A stretch of 39,798 bases of DNA from UBA1081 sp964495345 (GCA_964495345.1 CAZBVV010000008.1:1-39798); one strand, 5' to 3'. Shown: positions 24,741 through 34,024, counted from the first letter of the stretch. Numbers and translations: made by a program. Notes: generated from the letters alone by a model not told the origin.

Positions 24741-26426
24741 ATGAACAATGCAAAATTTTACTGTTACTACAAATACAACGGTACGGATATGCTTCTTGAG
24801 GGCAAAACAAGTGAATATCTTGATGCCGAATACAGCGTTACCGACAGCTCAATAAAGCTTACTCTCAAGCCCAAGGCAGAGGTTGAACTCGTTTGGGCAA
24901 GATTTGATTTTGAGCACGCTTTTGATGTTAACGACAGATTCTTTGCAAACGGTTATCAGTCATGGTCTACATCAAGAGAATATGTAAAGTCCGATATGCA
25001 GGATTCTATGCAGGAATGGATAAGAACTCTCAAAGCTGATAAATTTGCAGGTCTTGCTTCCGATATGTGGCTTTGCAAGCCCGAAACAAAAAAGGGTTGT
25101 TTCCACAGCCATTGTTATACATACATCAAAAACGTTGAAAAGTTCCTGTTTATCGGCTCTCTTTCCGAAAAAGAGGCTTATACAATCATCGGTGCGGATA
25201 TGAACCTTAACACTCTTTACATCAGAAAAGACGTTGAGGGGCTTACCATTGATTCCGACTATGAGCTTGGTGAGGTTGTAATTCTCAGCGGCACGGAAGA
25301 TGAAGTTTTTGATAAATACTTTGACCTTATGGGTGTTAAAAAGCCCGAAATTGAACATCTTTCCGGTTATACATCATGGTATAACTATTTCCAGAAGATT
25401 GACGAAAAAATCATTCTCCGTGACCTTAACGCCATGGATACCGTACAGGAAAACGTTAATATTTTCCAGGTTGACGACGGCTACGAAACCTTTGTCGGTG
25501 ACTGGCTTGACCCTTGCGAAAAGTTCCCTCACGGAATGAAATATATTGCAGATAAAATCCACGAAAAGGGATATATGGCAGGTATATGGCTTGCTCCTTT
25601 CAACGTGCAGATTAAGTCAAGAACATACAAAGAGCATCCCGATTGGGTTATAAAAGACGAAAAAGGCAGACCTCAGCTCGGCTGTCAGGGTTGGGGCGGT
25701 GCTTTCACACTTGACATTTACAATCCCGAGGTAAGAGAGCATATCAAGCATTCCTTTGATGTTGTACTTAACGAGTGGGGTTACGACATGGTTAAGCTTG
25801 ACTTCCTTTACAGCGAGTGTATGATGCCCCGTAACAACAAAACAAGAGGCACTATCATGTGCGAAGCTATGGAATTCCTCAGAGAATGCTGCGGTGACAA
25901 GCTCATTTTAGGTTGCGGTGTGCCTTTGGGTGCTGCATTCGGCAAGGTTGATGCTTGCCGTATCAGCTGTGACGTTGACCTTAAATACACAGGCAAATTC
26001 TACAATAAAATGGGTATCGGTGTTGAGCTTCCCTCTGCTCAGAATGCTATGAACAACTCAATATTCCGCCGTCAGCTCAACCACAGAGTATTTCTTAATG
26101 ACCCGGATGTTTTCTTCCTGAGATATTCAAACCTTAAATTCGACCAGGATCAGAAGCTTCTTCTTGCATTCATCAACCATATCTGCGGTGACGTGCTTTT
26201 CGTTTCCGACAACATGGAGGAATATGTAAAGGCTGATTTTGATACTGTAAGAAAGATTTTTGCAAAATCGGAATACAGAGTTCTTGATGCTAACTATATT
26301 GATGACAACAAAAAAATCATCATCAAGCTCCTTGACAAAAACGGAGCAGAAAGATTGTTGTGGTTCAATATGGACACAGGTCTCGGCAACCAGGCTATCA
26401 TCAGCGGTATTTCTCCCAAACGATGA
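24741..26426 (+). CDS. Alpha-galactosidase, GH36 (melibiase type)
   Basis: This 561-residue cytoplasmic enzyme is expected to release alpha-linked galactose (for example from raffinose-type sugars). An N-terminal beta-sandwich (with FANGYQSWS) leads to a TIM barrel: NIFQVDDGYE, GIWLAPFNV, DYNPEV-like DIYNPEVREH, the nucleophile Asp in MVKLDFLYSE and the acid/base Asp in ISCDVDLKY. It is shorter than the roughly 720-residue GH36 tetrameric enzymes and resembles the compact group. AAGGAG precedes ATG. Its stop overlaps the start of the next gene (ATGA), tying a hydrolase to a glycosyltransferase. The final residues (SGISPKR) look like an extension up to that overlap. Confidence 0.87.
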   Translation: MNNAKFYCYYKYNGTDMLLEGKTSEYLDAEYSVTDSSIKLTLKPKAEVELVWARFDFEHAFDVNDRFFANGYQSWSTSREYVKSDMQDSMQEWIRTLKADKFAGLASDMWLCKPETKKGCFHSHCYTYIKNVEKFLFIGSLSEKEAYTIIGADMNLNTLYIRKDVEGLTIDSDYELGEVVILSGTEDEVFDKYFDLMGVKKPEIEHLSGYTSWYNYFQKIDEKIILRDLNAMDTVQENVNIFQVDDGYETFVGDWLDPCEKFPHGMKYIADKIHEKGYMAGIWLAPFNVQIKSRTYKEHPDWVIKDEKGRPQLGCQGWGGAFTLDIYNPEVREHIKHSFDVVLNEWGYDMVKLDFLYSECMMPRNNKTRGTIMCEAMEFLRECCGDKLILGCGVPLGAAFGKVDACRISCDVDLKYTGKFYNKMGIGVELPSAQNAMNNSIFRRQLNHRVFLNDPDVFFLRYSNLKFDQDQKLLLAFINHICGDVLFVSDNMEEYVKADFDTVRKIFAKSEYRVLDANYIDDNKKIIIKLLDKNGAERLLWFNMDTGLGNQAIISGISPKR

Positions 26427-27475
26427 AAAAAATTGCCATTTTCCAAAAAGATCTGGGCATAGGCGGAATACAGCGTTCACTGCTGAATCTGCTTACAAAC
26501 ATGGATTTATCAAGCTACGAGGTGGATTTATTCCTGTTTGCTGAGCCCGAAATATGCACATTCGATGATTTGAAACACGTTAACGTATATGTCTTTAAAC
26601 CGTTGTTCTATCTTAACAGAGTTGTCAATTTTTCGTTGTTGCAAAAGATGTTCAGCTACAATCTGCCCGACAAGGAATACGACCTTGCAATAGATTACAA
26701 CAGCTACAGTAACGAGTGTGCACTCTGCACTCTTGCGGTAAAAGCAAAAAAGCGAATAATGTGGATTCACAACGACATTGAAATCGAACACAAAAATTCC
26801 GCAAAATACCGTATTTTATGGAAAAGCTTTAAAAGTAAATTTGACCTTTATGATGAGTTTGTTGCTGTTTCAAAAGGAATTGTTGAGCCTTTCAGATATA
26901 TGACGGGCATTAAAAACAAAAAAATTACAGTTATACCAAACTCTATTAATACATTGAATCTTATCCAAAAAAGTAAAGAAAAAGTTGATTTTACCGTTGA
27001 ACCGGATATAACAAACTTTATATTTGTAGGCAGATTTACTTACCAGAAAGGTATTGACATTTTACTTGACTATTTTGCAAGGGCTGTAAATAAACGCCCC
27101 GATATACATCTTTATTTGCTTGGCGGCGGTCCTGAGGAATTAAAAATTTCACAGCAGCTGCAGGAACAATCATTAAATGAATACGTAACGGTTATCCCTG
27201 CAGTTGACAATCCGTACCCTTATATGACACAAATGGACGCACTGATTCTGACGTCAAGACATGAGGGACAAGGCATGGTTTTGTGGGAAGCAAAGGCGTT
27301 GGGGCTTGACCTTATTTTTGAAAGGCATCTTGAAAAATACAACGAAATGCTTACCGGTACGGAAGATATTGTTGATGCAATCGTAAGCCAGAAAAAGCAC
27401 GTCAAGACTTGCGACAGCCTTGACTACTACAACATAAAAATTAAAAACAGCATCTATCAGCTGTTTGACAAATAA
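26423..27475 (+). CDS. Glycosyltransferase, GT4 family (GT-B fold)
   Basis: The 350-residue protein is a retaining glycosyltransferase using a nucleotide sugar, likely cytoplasmic and acting on a polysaccharide or lipid-linked acceptor. The N-terminal acceptor domain has QKDLGIGGIQRSLLNLL. The donor domain has NFIFVGRFTYQKGIDILL, LYLLGGGPEE and SRHEGQGMVLWEAKALG, where the family's E-x7-E donor motif lies. I start at the ATG overlapping the GH36 stop by four bases; no Shine-Dalgarno is visible, so it should depend on coupled translation. The donor and product are unknown. Confidence 0.87.
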   Translation: MKKIAIFQKDLGIGGIQRSLLNLLTNMDLSSYEVDLFLFAEPEICTFDDLKHVNVYVFKPLFYLNRVVNFSLLQKMFSYNLPDKEYDLAIDYNSYSNECALCTLAVKAKKRIMWIHNDIEIEHKNSAKYRILWKSFKSKFDLYDEFVAVSKGIVEPFRYMTGIKNKKITVIPNSINTLNLIQKSKEKVDFTVEPDITNFIFVGRFTYQKGIDILLDYFARAVNKRPDIHLYLLGGGPEELKISQQLQEQSLNEYVTVIPAVDNPYPYMTQMDALILTSRHEGQGMVLWEAKALGLDLIFERHLEKYNEMLTGTEDIVDAIVSQKKHVKTCDSLDYYNIKIKNSIYQLFDK

Positions 27476-27489
27476 CGGAGGATACTGCT

Positions 27490-28458
27490 ATGCTTTTAAG
27501 CATAATCATACCGGCATACAACTGTGCCGATACACTTGAAACAGCGGTATCTTCCGCTGTTTTATTTAAAAATGCTGAAATTATAATCATTGATGACGGT
27601 TCAACTGATAACACACCTCAAATCATTACCGAGCTTTGCAAAAAATATCCTTCAGTACAAAGTATACGTCAAGAAAATTCCGGTCCTGCTGCCGCAAGAA
27701 ATGCAGGCATTGATATTGCAAAGGGCGATTTTTTAATGTTTATTGACAGCGACGATACCTTTACCGATAATGCTTGTGGTGTTATATCAGCAAATCTTGA
27801 TGCAGACATATTAATTTTCGGCTTTAAACAATGTTTTTTCGGCAGAGCTGAAGATAAAATTTACTCACTCTCCTCCCCTTTTACGGTTGACGAGTATTAC
27901 AAAAACAATCTTCTTAATCAGGTATGGAACAAAGCATTCAAAAGAGAGTTTTTGAACAAAAAAAATATCCGCTTTAAAGATTACCGCTACGGCGAAGACA
28001 GGATTTTCAATGCAGAGGTACTCAGCTTTGAACCACAGGTTAAAACAATACCGAATGTGTTGTACAATTACAATATTGATAAATCGGTAAGTCTTATTTC
28101 AGGCTATATTCCCGAAAAATTTGACGCCTGCAAAATTATCAATTCATATTTCTGTAATCTTTGCGAAAATAAGGCTGCTGCTGATTTCATGTTTCTTAAA
28201 AATATCCTCTCTTGCATGACTGTGCTATTTGCGGATAATTGCAAGTTATCAACAAAAGCAAAAAAAGAAGAAATTAAAAGAATTATAACTGATGCAGATG
28301 TAAAAAATGCACTTTGCAGAAAGCAAAGCGGCAAAGCAAATGAAATTATAAGAAAGATTATAACAAGCGGAAGCATAACGATGAATTATTGCTTTGCTTT
28401 TGCGGTTGCATTTTGCCAGAAGCACTTTTTACCGTTATTTTTAAAATTCAGAAAATAA
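27490..28458 (+). CDS. Glycosyltransferase, GT2 family (GT-A fold)
   Basis: The 322-residue protein opens with the GT2 signature SIIIPAYNCADTLETA, then IIIIDDGSTDNTP, NSGPAAARNAGID and FLMFIDSDD (DxD metal site). Further on, WNKAFKREFL and YGEDRIFNAEV carry the ED general-base region. The C-terminal part is Lys-rich, with a weak hydrophobic stretch near residues 295-315 that may touch the membrane. GGAGG lies just before ATG, 14 bp after the GT4 gene. The two transferases probably extend the same surface glycan. A terminator follows directly. Confidence 0.9.
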   Translation: MLLSIIIPAYNCADTLETAVSSAVLFKNAEIIIIDDGSTDNTPQIITELCKKYPSVQSIRQENSGPAAARNAGIDIAKGDFLMFIDSDDTFTDNACGVISANLDADILIFGFKQCFFGRAEDKIYSLSSPFTVDEYYKNNLLNQVWNKAFKREFLNKKNIRFKDYRYGEDRIFNAEVLSFEPQVKTIPNVLYNYNIDKSVSLISGYIPEKFDACKIINSYFCNLCENKAAADFMFLKNILSCMTVLFADNCKLSTKAKKEEIKRIITDADVKNALCRKQSGKANEIIRKIITSGSITMNYCFAFAVAFCQKHFLPLFLKFRK

Positions 28459-28479
28459 TTCAGCAAAAAAAACATTATC

Positions 28480-28517
28480 GGGGACGAATCTGCAGTTTAC
28501 AGAGCCGTCCCCTTTTT
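28480..28517 (+). terminator. Intrinsic terminator of the GH36-GT operon
   Basis: GGGGACG (28480-28486) pairs with CGTCCCC (28506-28512), followed by five T. It lies 21 bp past the GT2 stop codon. Confidence 0.85.
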
Positions 28518-28552
28518 GTTAGATATTTAGTACTATTTTTCAGTCTATATGC

Positions 28553-28581
28553 TTGCAATAGCTCCTTACATATGGTACAAT
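28553..28581 (+). promoter_or_regulatory. Promoter of araA
   Basis: TTGCAA (28553-28558), a 17-bp spacer and TACAAT (28576-28581) lie 35 bp before the start codon. No AraR-type palindrome is obvious nearby. Confidence 0.65.
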
Positions 28582-28616
28582 ATTTTTAATCATTATAAAA
28601 AATAGAGGGATTTTGA

Positions 28617-30086
28617 ATGAATAAAAACTATAAATTCTGGTTTGTTGTCGGCTCTCAGTATCTTTATGGTACACAGGTACTTGAAACCGTTGAAGAAAGA
28701 GCAAAGGAAATGGCTCAGGAAATGAGCAAATATCTTCCTTTCCCCCTTGTTTACAAGGTTACGGCTAAAACAAACAAGGAAATTACCGACATCGTCAAAG
28801 AAGCAAATTATGATGATTCATGTGCGGGCATCATTACATGGTGTCATACGTTTTCACCAAGCAAGATGTGGATAAACGGTCTGGCTTCACTTCAAAAGCC
28901 CTACTGCCATTTTGCAACACAGTACAATAAAGAAATTCCCAATGACGAGATTGATATGGATTTTATGAATCTCAATCAGGCTGCCCACGGTGACCGTGAA
29001 CACGGTTTTATTGCGGCAAGACTTCGTATGCCCCGTAAAGTGATCGCCGGTTATTGGAAAAATGAAAAAGTGCTTAATAAAATCGGAGACTGGATGAAAG
29101 CTGCCATAGGTGTAGCTGTTTCCAAGAATATGAAAGTCATGCGTTTCGGTGACAACATGAGAGAGGTTGCTGTTACTGAGGGTGACAAAGTTGAAGTTCA
29201 GACAAAACTCGGTTGGCAGGTCAACACATGGGCTGTCGGTGACCTTGTTAAAGAAATGAGCAACGTCACTGAGGCAGAAATTGACGAGCTTATTAAGACA
29301 TACACAGCAAAATACGAAATAGCAACAGATAATGCTGATGCTATCCGTTACCAGGCAAGGGAAGAAATTGCGATGAAGAAAATGCTTGATGCAGAAGGTT
29401 GCATGGCATTTTCAAATACATTCCAGGATCTTTACGGAATGGAACAGCTTCCCGGTCTTGCAAGTCAGCATTTAATGGCACAGGGCTACGGTTACGGTGG
29501 TGAGGGTGACTGGAAAGTTGCCGCTATGACAGCCATTATCAAGGCTATGGGTAAAGACGGTAACGGTGCTTCTGCATTTATGGAAGATTATACATATCAC
29601 CTTGCAGAAGGTCAGGAATATTCGCTTGGTGCTCACATGCTTGAAGTCTGTCCTTCACTTGCACAGGACAAGCCCAGAATCGAAACACATCATCTTGGTA
29701 TAGGTATGAACGAAAAAGACCCTGCCAGACTTGTTTTTGAAGGCAAAGCAGGTGATGCAATCGTTGTAAGCCTTGTTGATATGGGCGGCAGACTCCGTCT
29801 TATATGCCAGGATATTGAATGTGTAAAGCCCATTATGCCTATGCCGAATCTCCCTGTTGCACGAGTTATGTGGAGAGCTATGCCCGATCTTACAACAGGT
29901 GTTGAATGCTGGATTATGGCAGGCGGTGCACACCATACGGTACTCAGCTATGACGTTTCTGCTCAGCAGATGCGTGATTGGGCAAGAATGATGGACATTG
30001 AATTTGTGCATATCACTAAAGATTCCACGCCGGAAAAACTTGAGGAAGAGCTTTTCCTTAAAGATCTTGCATGGAAAATCAAATAA
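28617..30086 (+). CDS. araA: L-arabinose isomerase
   Basis: This cytoplasmic enzyme converts L-arabinose to L-ribulose, normally with Mn2+. The 489 residues match AraA throughout: FWFVVGSQYLYG at the N-terminus, WCHTFSPSKMWI, DFMNLNQAAHGDREHGF, and the metal-site region with EDYTYHL, GAHMLEVCPS and ETHHLGIGM. The final metal histidine lies in the GGAHHTVLSYD segment. AGAGGG precedes ATG. It is monocistronic between two terminators, with araB and araD not in the window. It fits a neighbourhood of plant-glycan-degrading genes. Confidence 0.96.
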   Translation: MNKNYKFWFVVGSQYLYGTQVLETVEERAKEMAQEMSKYLPFPLVYKVTAKTNKEITDIVKEANYDDSCAGIITWCHTFSPSKMWINGLASLQKPYCHFATQYNKEIPNDEIDMDFMNLNQAAHGDREHGFIAARLRMPRKVIAGYWKNEKVLNKIGDWMKAAIGVAVSKNMKVMRFGDNMREVAVTEGDKVEVQTKLGWQVNTWAVGDLVKEMSNVTEAEIDELIKTYTAKYEIATDNADAIRYQAREEIAMKKMLDAEGCMAFSNTFQDLYGMEQLPGLASQHLMAQGYGYGGEGDWKVAAMTAIIKAMGKDGNGASAFMEDYTYHLAEGQEYSLGAHMLEVCPSLAQDKPRIETHHLGIGMNEKDPARLVFEGKAGDAIVVSLVDMGGRLRLICQDIECVKPIMPMPNLPVARVMWRAMPDLTTGVECWIMAGGAHHTVLSYDVSAQQMRDWARMMDIEFVHITKDSTPEKLEEELFLKDLAWKIK

Positions 30087-30186
30087 CATTGTTAATATAT
30101 AAAACATTACTGACATAGCCGACAGTCGTGTGTTGACATAATGTGTACAAAGATGCTTTGAGCGGGCAAAAATACAAAAAACAAAT

Positions 30187-30232
30187 AAAGATAATGGATA
30201 TGCTTAACACGTACATCCATTATCTTTTTTTT
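30187..30232 (+). terminator. Intrinsic terminator of araA
   Basis: A 13-bp perfect stem (AAAGATAATGGAT / ATCCATTATCTTT) is followed by a run of T. It lies 100 bp past araA. Between the araA stop and this hairpin I see no gene. Confidence 0.85.
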
Positions 30233-30346
30233 ACATCTTATTCTGTTTTAAGCAATATAATCTTTGATATTCTGCTTTATATATGGTCTTGTCACTTCAC
30301 CGACAATCTGAAACCGTGTTTCAAAATACGGTTTGTAATATCAGAT

Positions 30347-31312
30347 TTACGCCCACCACATTTCGGCAGGGCTTTCTTTAATAAGCACACGCTGAAGCAT
30401 CTCAACAGCCTTTGTAAGACCTTCATTCTGGCTCATAAGTGAATCCTCATGCTCGATTGAAAGCACATGGTCATAGCCCACAAGACGAAGATTGCTTACG
30501 ATATCTTTCCAATACACTTCGTCGTTGCCGTAACCCACACTGCGGAAAATCCAAGCTCTGTTGATTTCATCGGCATAAGGCTTTGTATCAAGCACACCTG
30601 TTTTTGCGATATTGTACTTATCAAGCTTTGTATCCTTTGCGTGAACATGGAAAATAGCGTCACCCAATGCTCTGATAACTGCAACGGGATCCATTCCCTG
30701 CCAGATAAGGTGGCTGGGGTCAAAGTTTGCACCAAGCTCAGGACCTACCGCCTCACGGATGCGAAGCATTGTATCTGTATTATAAACACAGAATCCGGGA
30801 TGCATTTCAAATGCAATCTTATTAACGCCATGAGCCTTTGCAAATTCAACAGTCTTTTTCCAATAAGGAATAAGAACCTCATTCCATTGCCAATCAAGGA
30901 TTTTACCGAAATCGTCGGGCCAAGGGCAAGTAACCCAGTTGGGATATTTTGCAGTTTCGCAGTCACCGGGACAGCCGGAGAATGTATTTATCTGATGAAT
31001 ACCCAATTTTTCCGCAAGAAGAATTGTATTTTTGATAGCATCGTCAAAATACTTTGCTGTTGCCTTATCGGGATGCACGGGGTTGCCGTGACAGCTCAAT
31101 GCACTGATTTCCACATCATACTTTTTGATAAGTGCCTTGAAATTTTCAAGAGCTTTTTCATCATTAAGCAGAATTTCAGGGTTTGCATGAGCGTTACCGG
31201 GATATCCGCCGCAGCCGATTTCCACCATTTCAATGCCTAACGATTTAAAATATTTAAGAGCTTCTTCAAATGAAAGATTGCTCAGAAGTGTTGTAAATAC
31301 ACCAAGTTTCAT
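30347..31312 (-). CDS. TIM-barrel sugar isomerase/epimerase, DgpC-like
   Basis: The 321-residue AP-endonuclease-2-type TIM barrel has all four usual metal ligands visible: Glu in IAFEMHPGF, Asp/His in FDPSHLIWQG, His in IFHVHAKDT and Glu in LSIEHED. The pattern GGYPGNAHANP, SALSCHGNPVHPDKA, NTFSGCPGD and RAWIFRSVGYG matches the subgroup containing the large subunit of C-glycoside deglycosidases (DgpC type), as I recall it, though the small partner subunit is not present. GAGGT precedes ATG, 16 bp after the next gene upstream. It is the last gene of a four-gene operon led by a Gfo/Idh/MocA dehydrogenase, suggesting work on 3-keto sugars. Confidence 0.83.
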   Translation of the reverse strand: MKLGVFTTLLSNLSFEEALKYFKSLGIEMVEIGCGGYPGNAHANPEILLNDEKALENFKALIKKYDVEISALSCHGNPVHPDKATAKYFDDAIKNTILLAEKLGIHQINTFSGCPGDCETAKYPNWVTCPWPDDFGKILDWQWNEVLIPYWKKTVEFAKAHGVNKIAFEMHPGFCVYNTDTMLRIREAVGPELGANFDPSHLIWQGMDPVAVIRALGDAIFHVHAKDTKLDKYNIAKTGVLDTKPYADEINRAWIFRSVGYGNDEVYWKDIVSNLRLVGYDHVLSIEHEDSLMSQNEGLTKAVEMLQRVLIKESPAEMWWA

Positions 31313-31328
31313 GTTTTTACCTCGCTGA

Positions 31329-32042
31329 TTATTTTACTGATTTTAAGTATTTCATACTTCTTGCAACATCGGAAAGACCATCGGGTACGGGATCGTCATT
31401 TTCAAGAATAACCCATTCAATACCTGTATCCTTAACGGCTCTGATAATTGCATCAAGGTCATTATTGCCCTCAGTAAGAGCCATTGGCTTGCCGTCGATA
31501 CCGTCCTTGATATGCACAAGAAGAATATCATCCTTATGCTCGGTGATATATTTATAGTTATCAACACCGGCGTGGAAGCTCCAGTATGTATCTATCTCAA
31601 GCTTTGTACGCTCTGCAAAAATCTCCATAGCTGTTTTGCCGTTTGCAAGAGGTGTAAATTCCTCAGTATGGTTGTGATAATAGGTGGGAATACCCATAAC
31701 GTCACTACCCTTTGCAAGAACATTAGCGGCATATTCACATTCCTCAACAGTATCGTGAGCTGCACCGCCTACGCCACAGTAAAGACAACCGAGTGTTTTA
31801 TGGAAAGCTGCTGTTTTTTCAATGTTTTCGGGCAGATAATCGTCAAGACCGATATGTGCACCTACAGCAACAAGTCCCAATTCGTCAAGCTTTGCTTTGA
31901 TAGTTTCAGCATCAAGACCGTGATAGCCTGCGAACTCGACACCGTCAAAGCCTAATTTTTTAACCTCTTCAAGAATTTTGAGAAAGTCCTCTCCGCATTT
32001 AACCATATCACGCAGAGAATATAACTGTACTGCTAATTTCAT
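31329..32042 (-). CDS. TIM-barrel sugar isomerase/epimerase (short form)
   Basis: The 237-residue AP-endonuclease-2-type barrel is compact. Visible elements are LYSLRDMVKCGEDFLKIL, GFDGVEFAGYHG, YYHNHTEEF (histidine-rich metal region), LEIDTYWSFHAGVD (Glu and Asp ligand region), LLVHIKDG and WVILENDDP for the last Glu. It resembles the xylose-isomerase-like group annotated as sugar phosphate isomerases. AAGGGG precedes ATG, only 4 bp after the upstream gene, so the two are tightly coupled. Substrate unknown. Confidence 0.85.
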   Translation of the reverse strand: MKLAVQLYSLRDMVKCGEDFLKILEEVKKLGFDGVEFAGYHGLDAETIKAKLDELGLVAVGAHIGLDDYLPENIEKTAAFHKTLGCLYCGVGGAAHDTVEECEYAANVLAKGSDVMGIPTYYHNHTEEFTPLANGKTAMEIFAERTKLEIDTYWSFHAGVDNYKYITEHKDDILLVHIKDGIDGKPMALTEGNNDLDAIIRAVKDTGIEWVILENDDPVPDGLSDVARSMKYLKSVK

Positions 32043-32046
32043 ATTA

Positions 32047-32847
32047 TTACCCCTTGAATATCATCGGCTCAATATAATTCTTTGTAAGTGTGATACCCCA
32101 ATCACCCTGTGCACCGCTTCTCCATACAGCAGAATGAGGCTCGATTGAAAGCATACCCTCGTACTTGTGAGCATAAAGGAGTCCCATAATCTGACGCCAA
32201 TCAATCATATCAAGACCTGCAGGCGGATCGTCAACATGGTCATCACCAACAACGATTGTGCCCTTTACATGGAAATGCCAGAACTTATGTGCCCAATCGT
32301 TGATTTCCTCAATATATCTGCCGCTACCTGCTGTGATACAATGTGAGGGGTCGTATTTGATGCCAAGACCGTCAACCTGTGTAAGAATTGCAGCCCAAGC
32401 TTTAGGCTCACGGACAAAGTTATTCCAATCACAGTTATAGCAGCAAACCTTAACACCCTTTGCTTTGCCGTAAAAAACAGCCGCAGTAAGATATTTTACA
32501 GCTTTATCGCAGTTCCACTCAAAGGACTGCTCATCATTGTAGTTTACACCCGTGATAAATACAGGGCAGCCGATTGCTTCGCAAACATCAATAATTTTTT
32601 CTGTGTTTTTGAGTTCTTCCTCAATCATAAAGCCGTCTGCATCAATTTTATCACTGCCCCAACGACCGATTGCACCAACTTTTACATCGTACTGCTCACT
32701 CCATTTTTTAAGATCGGGAATGAGAGCAACAAGGTCATCTGGATTATTGCCGTTGTTATAGTCAAGCTCGATATAGTGCATACCCAAATCGGCTATATGT
32801 TTAAAGCCGTCTTCGCTCCAATGTTCAATCATACCAAGTGTCATCAT
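32047..32847 (-). CDS. TIM-barrel sugar isomerase/epimerase
   Basis: This 266-residue member of the same superfamily has its own metal-site pattern: GMIEHWSEDGFKHI, MHYIELDYNNGN, VFITGVNYND, YDPSHCITAG (Asp-His) and FWHFHVKGT, with the closing Glu in MLSIEPHSAVW. It is clearly distinct in sequence from the two barrels downstream, so the operon holds three different isomerase-type enzymes rather than a recent triplication. GGAG lies 9 bases before ATG, 15 bp after the dehydrogenase. Substrate unknown; epimerisation, isomerisation or beta-elimination of a keto-sugar are all possible. Confidence 0.85.
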   Translation of the reverse strand: MMTLGMIEHWSEDGFKHIADLGMHYIELDYNNGNNPDDLVALIPDLKKWSEQYDVKVGAIGRWGSDKIDADGFMIEEELKNTEKIIDVCEAIGCPVFITGVNYNDEQSFEWNCDKAVKYLTAAVFYGKAKGVKVCCYNCDWNNFVREPKAWAAILTQVDGLGIKYDPSHCITAGSGRYIEEINDWAHKFWHFHVKGTIVVGDDHVDDPPAGLDMIDWRQIMGLLYAHKYEGMLSIEPHSAVWRSGAQGDWGITLTKNYIEPMIFKG

Positions 32848-32862
32848 GATTATGTTCTCCTA

Positions 32863-33951
32863 TTAATCCTCGTTGATATATACAGGCTTACCGGTTTTTG
32901 CCGATTCGTAAATTGCTTCAAGAATCTGTGTAACAACCATAGCCTGTTCGGGTTTTACGCACTGCTCACGCTTACCGAGAACAGCATCAATCCATATACG
33001 CTGATCGATAAATGCGTTATCGTCCGAATCACCCTCATAGAATGCAACACCGCCGCAATCCATGTTAGGCTTTTCAATACACTGTCTGCCGTTCTTTACA
33101 TAGTTAACACGGATATCATCAAGAGTATCAATACCGCCCTTGTCACCGCAGAGAACGAAACAAGCCTCTCTTGCTTCTGCAACATTGAGTGCCCAGCTTG
33201 ATTCAAGTGTAACAACTGCACCGTTTTCCATTACGATATAGCCGAATGCAGAATCCTCAACCGTAAACTTTTCGGGATCCCAATCACCCCATGCGTTAGC
33301 AGTATTTGTCTGATTTGCGAGCTTTCTGAATGTGTTACCGACAACCATTTTAGGCTTGTAATTGTTCATCATCCAGAGAGTAAGGTCAAGAGCGTGAGTA
33401 CCGATGTCGATAAGAGGACCGCCGCCCTGCTCGTACTCGTTAAGGAATACACCCCATGTGGGAACAGCTCTTCTGCGGATTGCAACAGCCTTTGCGTAGT
33501 AAATTTCACCGATTTCACCTGCATCGCATACAGCTTTTGCATAGAGGTTTTCGCCGCACTGTCTGTTCTGATAACCGATAGAAAGAAGCTTACCTGTTCT
33601 TACAGATGCCTCATACATAGCCTTTGCTTCGGCATATGTCTTTGCCATGGGCTTTTCGCACATAACGTGCTTGCCTGATTCAAGTGCATCAATAGTGATA
33701 AAGCTGTGTGAACGGTTGGGAGTACAAACATGGATAACATCAATAGTTTCATCCTTTAACAGCTCTTTGTAGTCTGTATATGTTTTTGCATCCTCTGTGC
33801 CGAACTTTTTAGCAGCTTTTTCTGCTCTTTCGGGGATAATGTCACAGAATGCAACCATTTCAACTTCAGGTATCATTTTAAGGTTTGGCATGTGCTTACC
33901 ATTGGCAATACCGCCGCAACCTACAACACCGATTCTTACTTTTTTGTCCAT
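32863..33951 (-). CDS. Gfo/Idh/MocA-family dehydrogenase
   Basis: The 362-residue NAD(P)-dependent sugar or cyclitol dehydrogenase has Rossmann motif IGVVGCGGIANGKHMPN, an intact CEKPM (catalytic-region Lys), and GGGPLIDIGTHALDLTLWMM with the conserved Asp and His. Unlike the fused oxidoreductase at 9.6 kb, it keeps the canonical EKP motif. AAAGGATG precedes ATG. It leads the operon with three TIM-barrel isomerases. In characterised systems such dehydrogenases often oxidise C3 of a sugar so that a partner barrel enzyme can cleave or epimerise it. Soluble, no signal peptide. Confidence 0.92.
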   Translation of the reverse strand: MDKKVRIGVVGCGGIANGKHMPNLKMIPEVEMVAFCDIIPERAEKAAKKFGTEDAKTYTDYKELLKDETIDVIHVCTPNRSHSFITIDALESGKHVMCEKPMAKTYAEAKAMYEASVRTGKLLSIGYQNRQCGENLYAKAVCDAGEIGEIYYAKAVAIRRRAVPTWGVFLNEYEQGGGPLIDIGTHALDLTLWMMNNYKPKMVVGNTFRKLANQTNTANAWGDWDPEKFTVEDSAFGYIVMENGAVVTLESSWALNVAEAREACFVLCGDKGGIDTLDDIRVNYVKNGRQCIEKPNMDCGGVAFYEGDSDDNAFIDQRIWIDAVLGKREQCVKPEQAMVVTQILEAIYESAKTGKPVYINED

Positions 33952-33995
33952 AAAAATACATCCTTTCGTTGGATAATTATTCTTTTACAATTAAT

Positions 33996-34024
33996 AGAAT
34001 AAATCATTAAAACCAAAAAATCAA
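33996..34024 (-). promoter_or_regulatory. Promoter of the dehydrogenase-isomerase operon
   Basis: On the minus strand TTGATT (34019-34024), a 17-bp spacer and TATTCT (33996-34001) lie 45 bp before the start codon. Confidence 0.55.

Noticed and set aside
28480..28517. Further copy of the GGGGACGGTT repeat family
   Set aside because: The short GGGGACG/CGTCCCC stem with a T-run is fully explained as a terminator, and the loop does not match the 75-bp elements.
30308..30334. Possible terminator past the TIM-barrel operon (AAACCGT / ACGGTTT stem)
   Set aside because: The stem is only 7 bp and no T-run follows on the minus strand, so I could not support it as a terminator.
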